A DNA stretch of 49,098 bases from Pseudomonadota bacterium (GCA_018821985.1 JAHJKP010000001.1:1-49098); one strand, 5' to 3'; shown: positions 36,563 through 47,496, counted from the stretch's first letter. The notes: a model not told the origin generated them from the sequence alone. Numbers and translations: made by a program.

Positions 36563-38176
36563 TCATTCTCTGCCCATCTTTACCATCTTCACCAAGGCCA
36601 TTTCCGGGGATAAATCAGCACCACCCTCTTCCTGGCCATCTCCCATCAGGGCAAGAACTCGACCGGCAAGTACCTTCCCAAGCTGCACGCCCTCCTGATC
36701 GAAGGAGTTAATATTCCAGCAGAATCCCTGAAAAACGATCTTGGCCTCATACAATGCCAGAAGCCCCCCCATAATTTTCGGGGTCAATCTGTCGGCCAAC
36801 AGAATCAGGTTTGGACGATTCCCCGGGAACCTCCGGTTGGGATTTTCGTCCTTCTGTCCCATGGCCATAGCCAAGGACTGGGCCAGAAGATTTGCCACCA
36901 GTTTCTGTTGGGAGGTGCTCCCTTCAATTTCCAGATCTTCCTCATACTGACTGTGTCGGAATCCGATAAACTCAACCGGCACAATCTCCGTGCCCTGATG
37001 CAGTAGCTGAAAGAAGGCATGCTGCCCATTTGTCCCTGGCTCACCCCAGAGAATCGGACCGGTCTTCAGGGCCACCGATTCTCCATAGCGCGACACAGAC
37101 TTGCCGTTAGATTCCATATCACACTGCTGAAGATGGGCAGAAAATCTGTGCAGAGCCTGACTGTAGGGAAGCACGGCCACAGTCGCGTTCCCAAGAAAGG
37201 TATGATTCCAGACTCCCAGCAACGCCAGCAGGAGAGGCAGATTCTGCTGAAGTTCCGACTCCTCCGCCGCCTGATCCATTAAAGAAGCACCTTCAAGAAA
37301 TTCCAGTACCGCCTCAATCCCCAGGGCAAAGCCAAGCATGACCGCCCCGACCATTGAGGTTGAACTATATCTGCCGCCAATATAATCAAACATGTAAAAA
37401 GAGCGGAGATACCCGGCCGGACTGTCCATAGGACTCCCCTCACCTGTCACCGCAATACAGTGTTGGGCCGGATCAAGACCCTGTGCTTCAAAGGCCCCTC
37501 TAATGAGGCTCTCATTGGTCAAGGTCTCGAGGGTGGTTCCGCTCTTGGACACCACATTGACCAGGGTGGTGTCCAGATTGACCCGACGCAGGACAGCAGC
37601 CGCGTCATCGGGATCAACATTGGAGACAAAAAAGACCTGCCGCCCTGGTCTGACATAGGCGCGCAGGGCCTCATAGACTGAACGGGGACCAAGATCCGAC
37701 CCTCCTATCCCCACATGGATCATAGTATCAAAGGGACGCCCATGTGCATTGGTCAGGGTATCGTTTTCCAGATCCTCAAGAAAGTCCCTCAGCTTTGCTA
37801 TCTCTCTTTCGGCTTGTCCTGTGGCAACCGGCTCTGCCGGATTTTCAGCAAAGAGATCACGACAAGCTGTATGCAGGACCTGACGCTCTTCGGAGGCGAA
37901 TCCATGGATGCGGTTCATTATTGCACCCCTTCGCATCTGTTGGAACTGTTTCACCAGTTCGCACTGATCGGCCAGCTCCTGCAGCCTTGCCAGGACCTCA
38001 TCATTCACTCGCTGGGCTGCATAGAGCAGATCAAACCCTGCCGCAGAACAGCAATATTGCTCTATCCGGGTAGGAGCCAACGCCCCTGGGGACGTGAGAT
38101 CAAAGGGTTTCTGCGCCAGCCCCACAAGATGCGGGTATACGGGGACATCTGTCAATGCCTGCCATCTATCCATCAT
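36563..38176 (-). CDS. pgi: glucose-6-phosphate isomerase
   Basis: A 537-residue PGI that interconverts glucose-6-phosphate and fructose-6-phosphate. The catalytic region GIGGSDLGPRSVYEALRAY, the SIS-type VVSKSGTTLETLTNE, a second SIS part with GGRYSSTSMVGAVMLG, and the C-terminal FQGFCWNINSFDQEGVQLGK are present. Two ATGs lie at the start; GAGG sits 6 bases before the second (38173). The next gene in order, rpe, is also a sugar-phosphate enzyme. Confidence 0.96.
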   Translation of the reverse strand: MMDRWQALTDVPVYPHLVGLAQKPFDLTSPGALAPTRIEQYCCSAAGFDLLYAAQRVNDEVLARLQELADQCELVKQFQQMRRGAIMNRIHGFASEERQVLHTACRDLFAENPAEPVATGQAEREIAKLRDFLEDLENDTLTNAHGRPFDTMIHVGIGGSDLGPRSVYEALRAYVRPGRQVFFVSNVDPDDAAAVLRRVNLDTTLVNVVSKSGTTLETLTNESLIRGAFEAQGLDPAQHCIAVTGEGSPMDSPAGYLRSFYMFDYIGGRYSSTSMVGAVMLGFALGIEAVLEFLEGASLMDQAAEESELQQNLPLLLALLGVWNHTFLGNATVAVLPYSQALHRFSAHLQQCDMESNGKSVSRYGESVALKTGPILWGEPGTNGQHAFFQLLHQGTEIVPVEFIGFRHSQYEEDLEIEGSTSQQKLVANLLAQSLAMAMGQKDENPNRRFPGNRPNLILLADRLTPKIMGGLLALYEAKIVFQGFCWNINSFDQEGVQLGKVLAGRVLALMGDGQEEGGADLSPEMALVKMVKMGRE

Positions 38177-38202
38177 TCACCTCGCTGCTAAGGAGTAAGT
38201 CA

Positions 38203-38300
38203 GTCAGTAGTGAGTAGTGGCTCCTAGTGAGACATGATTGAACACCTCATATAGAAACAGTTTTTTTACACCTGCAACTTCCTACTCACTCCTAACCACC
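38203..38300. repeat. low-complexity TAGTGAG-type repeats
   Basis: Purine-rich units (cagtagtgagtagtggctcc) appear on one side of the pgi-rpe gap, and their partial complement (cttcctactcactcctaacc) near the other side. Meaning unknown. Confidence 0.4.
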
Positions 38301-38304
38301 ATGA

Positions 38305-38985
38305 TTACTTTCTTCTTTTGCTGCCTGCCTCTGCCAGCTCCCGCATCTCCGTGATCACAGCTCGATAATCCGCTTGACCATAGATTGCTGAGCCGGCAAC
38401 GAATATATTGGCGCCGGCCTCTGCCACCTTACCGATGGTTGCCGGGCTGACTCCACCATCAATCTCTATACCGACATCAAGGCCCAACTCGTCGATACGT
38501 TTTTTGAGAAGAGTGATCTTCCGCAAGGTGGACGGGATAAAAGACTGACCGCCAAAACCTGGATTGACACTCATAAGCATAACCAGATCCACCTCTTCGA
38601 GAATAAAATCAAGGGTCTCTAAAGGGGTAGCCGGATTTAAAACGACACCTGCTTTCTTTCCCAGTTCCCGGATACGGGAAACGGTCCGATGCAGATGTGT
38701 ACAGGCCTCCACATGCACTGTGATCCAGTCAGCTCCGGCCTCAGCAAAAGACTCAAGATAGCGGTCCGCATTCTCGATCATCAGGTGCACATCAAGGACC
38801 TTGTCCGTTACCTGGCGCACAGCCTTGACCACCAATGGACCTATGGTGATGTTGGGCACAAAATGGCCATCCATGACGTCCACATGGATAAGCTCAGCCC
38901 CCGCCTGATCAACAGCCCGGATCTCATCTCCCAGACGTGAAAAATCAGCTGACAATATGGATGGCGCAAATTGAATTTCCTGCAT
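38305..38985 (-). CDS. rpe: ribulose-phosphate 3-epimerase
   Basis: A 226-residue TIM-barrel epimerase (ribulose-5-P to xylulose-5-P) of the pentose-phosphate pathway. Signatures are APSILSADFSRLGDEI, HVDVMDGHFVPNITIGP, VLDVHLMIENAD, LMSVNPGFGGQSFIP and the C-terminal IEIDGGVSPATIG. The metal-binding residues (His, Asp) are in place. GAGGAAG precedes the start. Confidence 0.97.
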   Translation of the reverse strand: MQEIQFAPSILSADFSRLGDEIRAVDQAGAELIHVDVMDGHFVPNITIGPLVVKAVRQVTDKVLDVHLMIENADRYLESFAEAGADWITVHVEACTHLHRTVSRIRELGKKAGVVLNPATPLETLDFILEEVDLVMLMSVNPGFGGQSFIPSTLRKITLLKKRIDELGLDVGIEIDGGVSPATIGKVAEAGANIFVAGSAIYGQADYRAVITEMRELAEAGSKRRK

Positions 38986-39091
38986 ATCTTCCTCTTCTGT
39001 TTGTTGTGCTTGTTGTCATTGTGAATATGAATAGAAGTATCCCAAAACAAGATAAGGGAAAAGAAAAAATAACATCAAGGGATGCAATTCT

Positions 39092-40222
39092 TCACCTTCT
39101 CTCTGCGCTTTCCCCGCCAACCCTGCGTACCTCATCACCAGGAAGCATCTCCACCAACCCTTCCAGTTCCAGAAGGAGCAGGAATTCAGCCACCCGCCCT
39201 GGACTCAGGCCAGAGTCAGCGATAAGCGCATCGCGCTTCATCGAATAGGGCTCTATCTTTCCCAGCAGGGCAAGAAGCTCAGGCTCAAGCGCCAAGTTTT
39301 TTTCATCCTCCGCCCCAGTCCCTCTTTTTTCCCCACTCTGTAACCCCGTGCAGAGATGGAGTTCCTCAAGAATATCTGCGGCTGAAAGGACCAGTTTCGC
39401 CCCCTGCTGCAACAGCCAATGTGCCCCTGCGCTTTTAAAGGAATCCACCTGACCAGGAACCGCAAAGACATCGCGACCTTCATCGAGGGCGAACTCTGCA
39501 GTGATGAGCGAACCAGACTTTTTGGCCGCCTCAACCACCACCACCCCGTAACTCATCCCGGCAATAATACGGTTCCGCGCCGGAAATCGAAAAGCCTCAG
39601 GGCGGGTTCCCAATGGATATTCAGTAACAAGGACGCCAGCGCCCTGAATCTGTTCATACAAGCCGCTATTCTGCTGCGGATAGACCACATCCAGCCCGCA
39701 TCCCAGCACCGCGACCGTGGCCCCGGACGCAGCCAAGGCCCCGGCATGGGCGCAGGCATCAATTCCCAAGGCCAAACCGGATACAACCGTCACTCCCCGG
39801 GCAGACAGATCTCTGGCCAGGGAAAAGGCAATCCGGTGGCCATAGGTGGTTGCCGCCCGAGAACCGACAATCGCCACACAGCAACTTTCAAGCAGCTCAC
39901 TCCTGCCCCGTATATATAAAACTGGTGGCGAACCATTGATCTGGCGGAGCAAGGAAGGATAGCTCTGATCCTCCAAGCTGATGGCCTGTGCCCCTAAGCC
40001 GCTAAGCCGTTCAATCTCCTGTTCACCCCGGCAACGTACCTCATCCACATTTGACAGTCCTAATAGAGCTTCCGCCCGAAGCCCGGGAACCTTTGATCGC
40101 TCTTTGGCGGAGGCGAGCAATACACGATCCGGGCCATCAAAGAAGTCCACAAGACGCCTCATTCCTGCCGCCCCCAACCCTGGAACCAGACTCAGACTCA
40201 CCCAATCAAGGAGATCAGCCAT
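39092..40222 (-). CDS. dprA: DNA-processing protein DprA
   Basis: A 376-residue DprA, which protects incoming single-stranded DNA and loads RecA in transformation. The Rossmann-like core has AIVGSRAATTYGHRIAFSLA, VVSGLALGIDACAHAGALAA, VYPQQNSGLYEQI and FRFPARNRIIAGMSYGVVVVEAA. The C-terminal winged-helix region is about residues 305-365, and the N-terminal part contains a helix-hairpin-helix-like region. RBS spacing is short. Confidence 0.94.
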   Translation of the reverse strand: MADLLDWVSLSLVPGLGAAGMRRLVDFFDGPDRVLLASAKERSKVPGLRAEALLGLSNVDEVRCRGEQEIERLSGLGAQAISLEDQSYPSLLRQINGSPPVLYIRGRSELLESCCVAIVGSRAATTYGHRIAFSLARDLSARGVTVVSGLALGIDACAHAGALAASGATVAVLGCGLDVVYPQQNSGLYEQIQGAGVLVTEYPLGTRPEAFRFPARNRIIAGMSYGVVVVEAAKKSGSLITAEFALDEGRDVFAVPGQVDSFKSAGAHWLLQQGAKLVLSAADILEELHLCTGLQSGEKRGTGAEDEKNLALEPELLALLGKIEPYSMKRDALIADSGLSPGRVAEFLLLLELEGLVEMLPGDEVRRVGGESAERR

Positions 40223-40533
40223 ACCTCACCGTTTGGCAGGAAATAAACTAAAAAGAGGAATCATCACCACGCACAAATTGCCAGAAGGAAAAGAACAGAA
40301 AAGGACAAGAGCTACAATAGCCCTTCAGGAGAAGTGTGTCGGCAATCTATGCCGCTTGAAAGGCATCGTACAAAAAAACCGTAATATCAGGACCCCGTGA
40401 CCGGCGACCGCTCTTCGACCCAAAAGCTGCAGCCTCTGGATTTCAGCCACTGGAACGAGCAGATCGGGGAAATCCCTGCAGAGAAAGCCGTAACGAAAAG
40501 GTTAGAAGTGTAGTTATTTTTTTATGGCGGCTC
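40223..40533. other. intergenic region between rpoD and dprA
   Basis: 311 bases with no supported gene. A 5-bp hairpin (cggca / tgccg, 40339-40353) and a gc-rich patch near 40395-40425 are seen. No clear terminator with T-run on the minus strand. Confidence 0.4.
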
Positions 40534-42189
40534 CTAATCGGTCATAAACACACGCAACTCATCTATCCGCGAAGGATGTTTCAGTTTTTGTATTGCCTGG
40601 GCCTCAATCTGACGAATCCTCTCCCTGGTCACCGCAAAACATTTCCCCACCTCTTCAAGGGTATGATCACAGCTCACATCAATACCGTAGCGCATCTGCA
40701 GCACCTTGGCCTCACGGGCAGAAAGAGAAGACATCACCCGGCAGAGACATTCTTTCAGACTGTCAACCATGGAGGACTCATCAGGTCCCATAGCGCCACA
40801 ATCTTCAATAAAATCAGAAAGAAACGATTCTTCATCAGCTCCCACAGGCGTATCCAGCGAGATAGCATCCTTGGCTGTTTTCAGTGCCGCCTTGATTTTT
40901 ACCACATCAAGGCCCAGCTGTTCCGCCATTTCCTCAGGGGTTGGTTCCCTGTTCTCTGTACGTACAAAATCCCTGGTCACCCGCAGCAATCGGTTGATGG
41001 TCTCTATCATGTGCACCGGCAGACGGATAGTCCGCCCCTGGTCTGCAATCCCACGGGTAATGGACTGGCGAATCCACCAGGTGGCGTAGGTGCTGAACTT
41101 ATAGCCGCGGTGGTAATCAAATTTCTCAACGGCCTTCATCAGACCGATATTGCCTTCCTGGATAAGATCAGGAAACTGCAGTCCGCGATTGATAAATTTC
41201 TTGGCAACCGAGACGACAAGACGCAAATTTGCCCGGACCAGCGATTCTTTCGCGTATTTGACCGTATCACGCGCCGCATCCAGTTCATGCAGAGTCTCAT
41301 TTAAGGCATGATACCCAAAACCAAGTTCTTCACACATCTTCCGAGCAATCCTCTTCTCAATCTCCAAAGGACTGATCTCCAGATCATCCTGACCGGCCGC
41401 TGCAAGCTTGTACTCCTGCATCACCTGGACCCGGACCAGACGAAAACGTTTTGCCAGCTCTTCCAGACTGGCAGCGATGCCATTGATACAGCGTGGGCAA
41501 ATAAGCCTGTCTTGAAAGATATCCGCTACCTCTGGCCCTATATCCAGGATCTGCTGATAAATCTCTCTATCTTCATCCGAGCCGTCAACACAGGCAAGAA
41601 AGCGCTGTCGCAAACCCTCTCGTTGCTGTTCAAGTTTTGTGGACAGCGCGACCCTGTTGATAAACTCGTCGTGCGCCTGGGCAATAAGGTCACTCTGATC
41701 ATCAGGAATACCCTTCAACGCCTGAAAGATTTTTACCCGACCGGACTGAAGCTCCTGCGCCACTGTCTCCAGGGCCTCTATTGCCAAAGGAGTTGCCAGC
41801 ACGGCCCGCTGGATGCGATACAAGCCCTCTTCCATCATCCGGGCCAGTTCCAGCTCTTCCTCATGACTAAGCAGGGTCATGGTTCCCATCTCACGCAAAT
41901 AGATATTCATGGGATCTACGGTATGACACCCTTGCCTCGCGCCTGCGCCGAGATGGCACGAAGCGTTTTCATCCAGATCGACGATGAACTCATCATCGCC
42001 CTCATCCTTCTCCGGAGTTACCTGCAAGGCATCCACCACTTCATCATCCGGCCATGCAGCAGCCACTTCATCCCCTTCAAGGGCAAGCGCACCAGTAATT
42101 TCTGTAATATCAAAAGCATCATCTTCAAGATGGTCCTCACCAATTATCGGTTCTATTTCATTCTGATCAAAATCCTTATCCCCAGCCAT
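40534..42189 (-). CDS. rpoD: RNA polymerase primary sigma factor RpoD
   Basis: A 551-residue housekeeping sigma factor. Region 1.2 is [19 protein letters not shown]. Region 2 has [37 protein letters not shown] and [15 protein letters not shown] (promoter -10 contacts). Region 3 starts [18 protein letters not shown]. Region 4.2 is [20 protein letters not shown] (-35 contacts). The N-terminal 90 residues are acidic and variable. The frame starts at a GTG at 42210; the ATG at 42189 with GGGGGGAG upstream is the better start. The dnaG gene lies upstream, in the usual dnaG-rpoD order. Confidence 0.97.
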   Translation of the reverse strand: MAGDKDFDQNEIEPIIGEDHLEDDAFDITEITGALALEGDEVAAAWPDDEVVDALQVTPEKDEGDDEFIVDLDENASCHLGAGARQGCHTVDPMNIYLREMGTMTLLSHEEELELARMMEEGLYRIQRAVLATPLAIEALETVAQELQSGRVKIFQALKGIPDDQSDLIAQAHDEFINRVALSTKLEQQREGLRQRFLACVDGSDEDREIYQQILDIGPEVADIFQDRLICPRCINGIAASLEELAKRFRLVRVQVMQEYKLAAAGQDDLEISPLEIEKRIARKMCEELGFGYHALNETLHELDAARDTVKYAKESLVRANLRLVVSVAKKFINRGLQFPDLIQEGNIGLMKAVEKFDYHRGYKFSTYATWWIRQSITRGIADQGRTIRLPVHMIETINRLLRVTRDFVRTENREPTPEEMAEQLGLDVVKIKAALKTAKDAISLDTPVGADEESFLSDFIEDCGAMGPDESSMVDSLKECLCRVMSSLSAREAKVLQMRYGIDVSCDHTLEEVGKCFAVTRERIRQIEAQAIQKLKHPSRIDELRVFMTD

Positions 42190-42408
42190 AGCTCCCCCCC
42201 GAGATACCACGTCTTCGCATCAAGAAAAAACATCCTTCTCTCTCATCTTTTAACAAAATCACCTACTTTCCAGCTTATGCACTATATCAAGAAAAAAATT
42301 TAAATCAATAAGTGATTGAAAATAGAGAAAGTTAAACCTGGACCCACCAGACGACGTCTCGCAGGGGCACAGAAACTGGCTCCAGCCCTTTTACCCATTC
42401 CTTATTTT

Positions 42409-44235
42409 CTACCCCAGGGCCTGCAACTCTTTATCAATCTTCTGCTTCTCCTGAAGCAAACGGGAAAGCGTTACAAACTCATGTTCGTCCCGTTGCACCT
42501 TTCCTATCTCGGCAATCAACTGCCTGGACATTTCCTGCAATTCCTCCCTCTTCAGCCAGAGCAGCAATTCGCCCAGTTCCTCTTCTGTCCCTGAACAATA
42601 ACTGCTTCCCGAATCAGCTGATGATGCAGTTAACAATATTTCCGCAACCAGAGCCCGCTCTTCTCCCTCGGGCAAGGCGGCCAGCAACTCCTCCGGCTCC
42701 AGTTCCCTGCCTTTGGCATGCAAGGCCTTGAGCTGCAGGAACAAGACCTCCCCCACCCCGAAGGCCAGCCGTGGCCTCAAACCGACCTCTTCCATTCGCA
42801 AAAAATGGGCCGGATGCAAGACCATGTGGGCCACAAGGCGTTTCTGAGCCGCATTGAGCCTGACATTCCCTCGACCTGCCTGCACCGGACGATTCTGTTC
42901 TCTTTGCCGAGCCTCTACCGGGGACGGCACCGATGAATGGGCCGAGAGAAGATCGGTCAACTGCTGGGTCGCAATCCCCAGCTTTTCACTGAAATGAGCA
43001 ATCACCACCGAGCGCTGCAAAGGGGATGCCGCCGCCTGTACCAGCGGACGCAGCTCTTCCACAATCCTGCTTTTCCCGTCAAGGGTCAACCCATGCTCCT
43101 CGATCATCTTTGCCAGGGCAAACTCAGCCAGCGGTGTGGCGGAATCCAGCAAGCGCTCCAACTGCTCCAGACCCTTTTCACGGACAAAGGTGTCGGGATC
43201 ATGACCCGGAGGCAACAACGCCACCCTGGCGCTCATCTGCTCGGCCAGGAAAAGAGGAACGGCCCGGACCGCCGCCTTGACCCCGGCCGCATCGCCGTCA
43301 AAGAGCAGGATCGCGTTATCCGCATAATGGCGCAACAGCTTCAACTGTGGCCGGGTCAAGGCAGTACCTAACGGTGCGACCACATTGGGACAGCCATGAA
43401 CCACCAGCGAGACCATGTCAAAGTTCCCCTCCACCAGCACCACCCGCTGCCGGGAGCGGATCTCGGCAGCCTGCTGGAAAAGGCCCAGCAACAGGCGGCT
43501 CTTGTCAAAGATCGGGCTCTCAGGGGAGTTCATATACTTGGGTTGCCCGTCACCGACAATACGTCCGCCAAAACCGCTTATCCTCCCTTTAGGGTCAAAG
43601 ATGGGAAAGAGGATCCGGTCACGGAAGCGATCATAGGTGGAGCCCTTGTCATTTTTCACCAGGAGCCCCACCGCCTCGGCAGCCGCGCTCTCCTCACCCT
43701 GCAGGCTGTTGCCCAGAAAATCCCAGCCGGCGCTTTCCACGGAAGGTGCGTATCCCAGTTGAAACTTCTCCTGGATATCCGGCGGGATGCCGCGCCGTTC
43801 GAGATAGGCGCGAGCCGCAGCCGCGCCTCTGGCATGGAGCAGATATTCCCTGAACAACCGCGCCGCCTTTTCATTGATACCATACATGGCCTTGCGCTGA
43901 CGCTCTTTTTCCTGCTCTGCCTGCGAATACTGCTTTTCCGGCAGCTCAATCTGATAACGCCTGGCCATCTCTTTCAGAGCTGTAGGAAAATCAAGATTGT
44001 AATATTTCATCATGAAGGAGAAGACATCACCGGACTCGCCACAGCCAAAGCAGTGATAAAACTGCTGCCCCGGATGCACAGAAAAGGAGGGTGTCTTCTC
44101 GCCATGGAAGGGACAACATCCCAAGAAGCGCGCCCCCGATCTTTTCAGGTCAACGCACTCTCCTATGATCTGGACAATATCAGCCTGTTCCTTGACAAGG
44201 GCTGTTACTGAATCACGTGTTTCCGAATATCCCAT
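42409..44235 (-). CDS. dnaG: DNA primase DnaG
   Basis: A 608-residue primase. The N-terminal zinc-binding domain has CPFHGEKTPSFSVHPG and YHCFGCGESGDVFSF. The catalytic core has GFGGRIVGDGQPKYMNSPE and the TOPRIM motif EGNFDMVSLV with DGDAAG (metal binding). The C-terminal helicase-binding domain is about residues 455-608. It makes RNA primers at the replication fork. It precedes rpoD on the same strand, about 220 bases away. RBS weak. Confidence 0.96.
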   Translation of the reverse strand: MGYSETRDSVTALVKEQADIVQIIGECVDLKRSGARFLGCCPFHGEKTPSFSVHPGQQFYHCFGCGESGDVFSFMMKYYNLDFPTALKEMARRYQIELPEKQYSQAEQEKERQRKAMYGINEKAARLFREYLLHARGAAAARAYLERRGIPPDIQEKFQLGYAPSVESAGWDFLGNSLQGEESAAAEAVGLLVKNDKGSTYDRFRDRILFPIFDPKGRISGFGGRIVGDGQPKYMNSPESPIFDKSRLLLGLFQQAAEIRSRQRVVLVEGNFDMVSLVVHGCPNVVAPLGTALTRPQLKLLRHYADNAILLFDGDAAGVKAAVRAVPLFLAEQMSARVALLPPGHDPDTFVREKGLEQLERLLDSATPLAEFALAKMIEEHGLTLDGKSRIVEELRPLVQAAASPLQRSVVIAHFSEKLGIATQQLTDLLSAHSSVPSPVEARQREQNRPVQAGRGNVRLNAAQKRLVAHMVLHPAHFLRMEEVGLRPRLAFGVGEVLFLQLKALHAKGRELEPEELLAALPEGEERALVAEILLTASSADSGSSYCSGTEEELGELLLWLKREELQEMSRQLIAEIGKVQRDEHEFVTLSRLLQEKQKIDKELQALG

Positions 44236-44319
44236 ACTGACAGTATCTATTCATAATAGTTTTAAGAGCAACAACATAAAATACATAACCAACCTAATTC
44301 GTTAAAGCTATCACCAGCA

Positions 44320-44862
44320 TCATCCGGATTTGATTCTCGCCTGCTGCGCCTTCTCCGGTTGACCCAGTTGCATATAGGCCTTTTCCATCAGCAGCCAGTT
44401 CTGCTGGATCAAATCATAATCTTTCCCGGCCAGACTGTTCGACTTGATACAGAACTGGACCACCTGACCATAATCCTTCTGCCCATACTTCACCTGAGCC
44501 ATCTCATGCCACAGCCTGGCGTTACGAGGCTCAAGCCGGAGGGCCCGTTCAAGTACCATTTCGGCCTGACTGAACTGGCCGGCCCGCACATTCTGCCGGG
44601 CACTGGCAAGCAAGGTTCCGGCCGCCTTCCCTTCTTCCGCCACCGGTACAGATTCCCGGTTAGGAACAGGGACCAGCGTAGGGGCTGGAGTCGGGGCAGG
44701 AAGCGGAGCAGTAATTGGACTGGGACGGGAGACCGGAGCAGGTCTGGCTGGCCGCTCAACAGGATGTTTCGCCCCGCAGCCATGCAAGAGCAGAGTCACT
44801 GCCATGAGCAAGCCGACATTGCTGACCAAATGCCATAAACGGTTTTGACCTCTTTGCTTCAT
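44320..44862 (-). CDS. TPR lipoprotein
   Basis: A 180-residue lipoprotein with signal peptide and lipobox LLHGC (Cys29). A Pro/Ala-rich linker (residues 33-70) follows, then TPR-type units (AGQFSQAEMVLERALRLEP, MAQVKYGQKDYGQVVQFC, YMQLGQPEKAQQAR). It lies between dnaG and the class A PBP. A role as a PBP activator, like Lpo lipoproteins, is possible from position only. Function unknown. Confidence 0.82.
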   Translation of the reverse strand: MKQRGQNRLWHLVSNVGLLMAVTLLLHGCGAKHPVERPARPAPVSRPSPITAPLPAPTPAPTLVPVPNRESVPVAEEGKAAGTLLASARQNVRAGQFSQAEMVLERALRLEPRNARLWHEMAQVKYGQKDYGQVVQFCIKSNSLAGKDYDLIQQNWLLMEKAYMQLGQPEKAQQARIKSG

Positions 44863-45023
44863 CTCACTTTCCCTTCTTTCGTAATTTTTCAGCTTAAAAA
44901 TTCATGGCACGACATTCTCTGCATCTCTGGCCGAGATCAGCACTTCAGCCCGAGAAATGAATATAGAGAGGGGCTCCCTTTCGTTCAGTGCTCCTAGCAT
45001 TCAAAGATTCCTCAGACTCCCCT

Positions 45024-47366
45024 TTAATGAAACCAGTCGCGTATCGTGTTCAAGACCCCAGGGACATTCCATTCCTGTCCGCCATCACCCGAGGAAGAGG
45101 CGCGGACGGCCCCTCTGGGCACCGTTCCTGCCACAAAGGGCAATACCACATCGCCCCGGGAAGCACCAGACTCGTGGCCGTAGATTCGTCCATCCACCCT
45201 GGCCCACTCAAGCCCCTCGGGCTCCATCAACTCCAGAGGCTGGGGATAGAGAGACTGCATGATCTTTCCCCACACCACCATGGCGCCGCTGGAACCGGTG
45301 AGCACGGTCGGTTTGTTATCGTCGCGGCCAATCCAGACGACAGCCAGCCGATCTCCGGTAAATCCGGCAAACCAGCTATCCCTCAGTTCATCGGTGGTTC
45401 CTGTTTTGCCGGCGGCCTGCACCGTCTCAGGGATATAGTTTAAAAGCGACCTCGCGGTTCCATTGCTTATCACCCGCTTCAGAGCAGTATTGAGCAGAAA
45501 TACATCCTGAGGGGAAAAACGCTGCTCCACGGTCAGCCCGAAACGCTGGACCACCTTATTGTCCACCGTCAGCACACTGCCAATGGACCGCTGCGGCTGA
45601 TAGAAACCACCCGTGGCAAAGAGCTGATACATCTGGGCCACCTCAAGAGGCGACAGGGCAGCCGTTCCCAGCAGGAAGGAAGGATAGGGTTTAAAATCCC
45701 GGTTGATCCCCGCCCGCTTGAAATTCTGCACCACCTTTTCCACCCCTACATCCATGCCGATCTTGATTGTAGCCAGATTATAGGAATTAGCCAGCGCCTC
45801 ATGAAAGGGCACTATTCCGTGATCTTTTTTATCATAATTGGCCGGCCGCCAGTCCTTGGCCCCGGCAATGGCCAGGGTAAAGGAGGTATCCTGCACCGGA
45901 CTTGCCAGGGTGTAGCCGTTGGCAAGAGCGGTCAAATAGACCAGCGGCTTGATGAGCGAACCAATGGGACGCTGGGCATCAAGAGCCCGGTTAAAACCGG
46001 GCTGCAAGGCATCGCGGCCTCCAGCCACGGCCAGGATCTCCCCGCCCTCCCGGCTGCTGACAATCACCGCACCCTCAAACCCGCTGACGCCATGACGTTT
46101 TTCAAGGTCCGACACCGTTTCCCGCAGATTCCTTTCCACCTGCATCTGCACCTGGGGATCGAGGGTGGTAAGGATCTTCAGGCCATTGGAGGTGAGATCC
46201 TCCTCACGATAGTCCTCTCCCAGCTGGCGACGCACCAGATCGAGAAAAGCTGGATAACGGTTAAAACCGCTCTGCACCGACCCACTCTTCTCCAGTCCGG
46301 CAGCCTTGGAGGTGAGATATGCACCGTCTGAGATCACTCCTTCGTCACGCATCACCTCAAGTATCACCTGCCGGCGCTGCAGACAGCGATCCGCATAGCG
46401 GCGCGGATCATAGTAGGAGGGGCCCTTGATCATCCCCACCATCATGGCAATCTGGGCGGCGGAAAGATCCTTCAGGTCGCGCCGGAAATAAAACTGACTG
46501 GCCAGTCCGAAACCATGCACCGCCCGGCCCCGGTCCTGCCCGAGAAAGATCTCATTAGCATAGGCGGTCAGGATCTCGTCTTTACTGTAATGCCTCTCCA
46601 GGAGCAGGGCCATGATCACCTCATTGAACTTGCGCTGCAGGGTGCGCTCATTATTGAGGAAAAAATTCTTCACCAGCTGCTGGGTCAGGGTGCTGCCGCC
46701 CTGCACCGTCTTACCGGCACGGATATTGGCAAACATGGCCCGCAGGATTCCCCACGGATCAACACCCGAATGGGTGTAAAAATGTTGATCCTCCACCGCC
46801 AGAAGGGTCTTAACCAGCAGATCGGGAAGCTCCTTGCGGCTGTAGACAAGCCGGTCTTCGTTTTCCAGGGGATGAAAACTGCCGATCCGGGCCGGATCAA
46901 TGCGCGCCAGGGCAATCTCTGCCCCGCTTTCTGTCGCAGAGATCTTTTTGATCACGGGACCACCAAACTCCACCGTGATCCGAGCCGATTTTTCCACACC
47001 GTCGGCAAAGGCAAAATCCCTGGTCACCAGATGCATGACATTACCGGACAGGTCGTAGCCGCCCGGATCTTTCGCAGCCTTGTCCCGACGATAGCCGCCA
47101 AGCTGCAGCTCCTGCGCCAGCATGGAGGCCGTCAAAGGCAGCTCCGGATACAACTCCAGAGGACGCGCATACACCACGGCGGGCAGGGCCCAGCGCTTGC
47201 CGTCAAACTTCTGGCGGATCACCTTGTCCAGATAGACGACATAGAGTCCAAGAGCAACGCCAAGAACAAGGATTACCTGCACCGCAATTGTGTATCTGGT
47301 CCATCCCCGCCGTCTGCCGCTCATGCGCCCTGTCTTTTTCGGTATTATCTTTCTTTTTTGAGCCAA
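45024..47366 (-). CDS. mrcB: class A penicillin-binding protein (PBP1b-like)
   Basis: A 780-residue bifunctional cell-wall synthase. A transmembrane anchor (about 26-46) follows a basic tail. The UB2H-like part is at about 50-145. The glycosyltransferase domain has VEDQHFYTHSGVDPWGI and GGSTLTQQLVKNFFL. The transpeptidase domain has the nucleophile in RPIGSLIKPLVYL (SxxK), the SYN motif in ANSYNLATIK and the KTG motif in AAGKTGTTDELRDSWFAG. The start is TTG with ACAGGTG upstream; an ATG at 47324 is an alternative. The UB2H-type domain is the mark of PBP1b. Confidence 0.95.
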   Translation of the reverse strand: MAQKRKIIPKKTGRMSGRRRGWTRYTIAVQVILVLGVALGLYVVYLDKVIRQKFDGKRWALPAVVYARPLELYPELPLTASMLAQELQLGGYRRDKAAKDPGGYDLSGNVMHLVTRDFAFADGVEKSARITVEFGGPVIKKISATESGAEIALARIDPARIGSFHPLENEDRLVYSRKELPDLLVKTLLAVEDQHFYTHSGVDPWGILRAMFANIRAGKTVQGGSTLTQQLVKNFFLNNERTLQRKFNEVIMALLLERHYSKDEILTAYANEIFLGQDRGRAVHGFGLASQFYFRRDLKDLSAAQIAMMVGMIKGPSYYDPRRYADRCLQRRQVILEVMRDEGVISDGAYLTSKAAGLEKSGSVQSGFNRYPAFLDLVRRQLGEDYREEDLTSNGLKILTTLDPQVQMQVERNLRETVSDLEKRHGVSGFEGAVIVSSREGGEILAVAGGRDALQPGFNRALDAQRPIGSLIKPLVYLTALANGYTLASPVQDTSFTLAIAGAKDWRPANYDKKDHGIVPFHEALANSYNLATIKIGMDVGVEKVVQNFKRAGINRDFKPYPSFLLGTAALSPLEVAQMYQLFATGGFYQPQRSIGSVLTVDNKVVQRFGLTVEQRFSPQDVFLLNTALKRVISNGTARSLLNYIPETVQAAGKTGTTDELRDSWFAGFTGDRLAVVWIGRDDNKPTVLTGSSGAMVVWGKIMQSLYPQPLELMEPEGLEWARVDGRIYGHESGASRGDVVLPFVAGTVPRGAVRASSSGDGGQEWNVPGVLNTIRDWFH

Positions 47367-47496
47367 GATTCAATGCACCTGTCAAATTATTATGGTTTCA
47401 GCGGCTAAGCGAGCCCGCGAGACGCCGAAATGTTTTTTTTAATGCCTCGCCAAACTCGGCACTCTCACCGAGTAGCTGGGCAAATTGTCTTTCCGT

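Noticed and set aside
40223-40533. Small RNA gene (6S or SRP RNA) between rpoD and dprA.
   Set aside because: No recognisable conserved core or long stem; short hairpins only.
47397-47496. attC site after intI.
   Set aside because: No matching RYYYAAC/GTTRRRY pair with an imperfect stem was seen.
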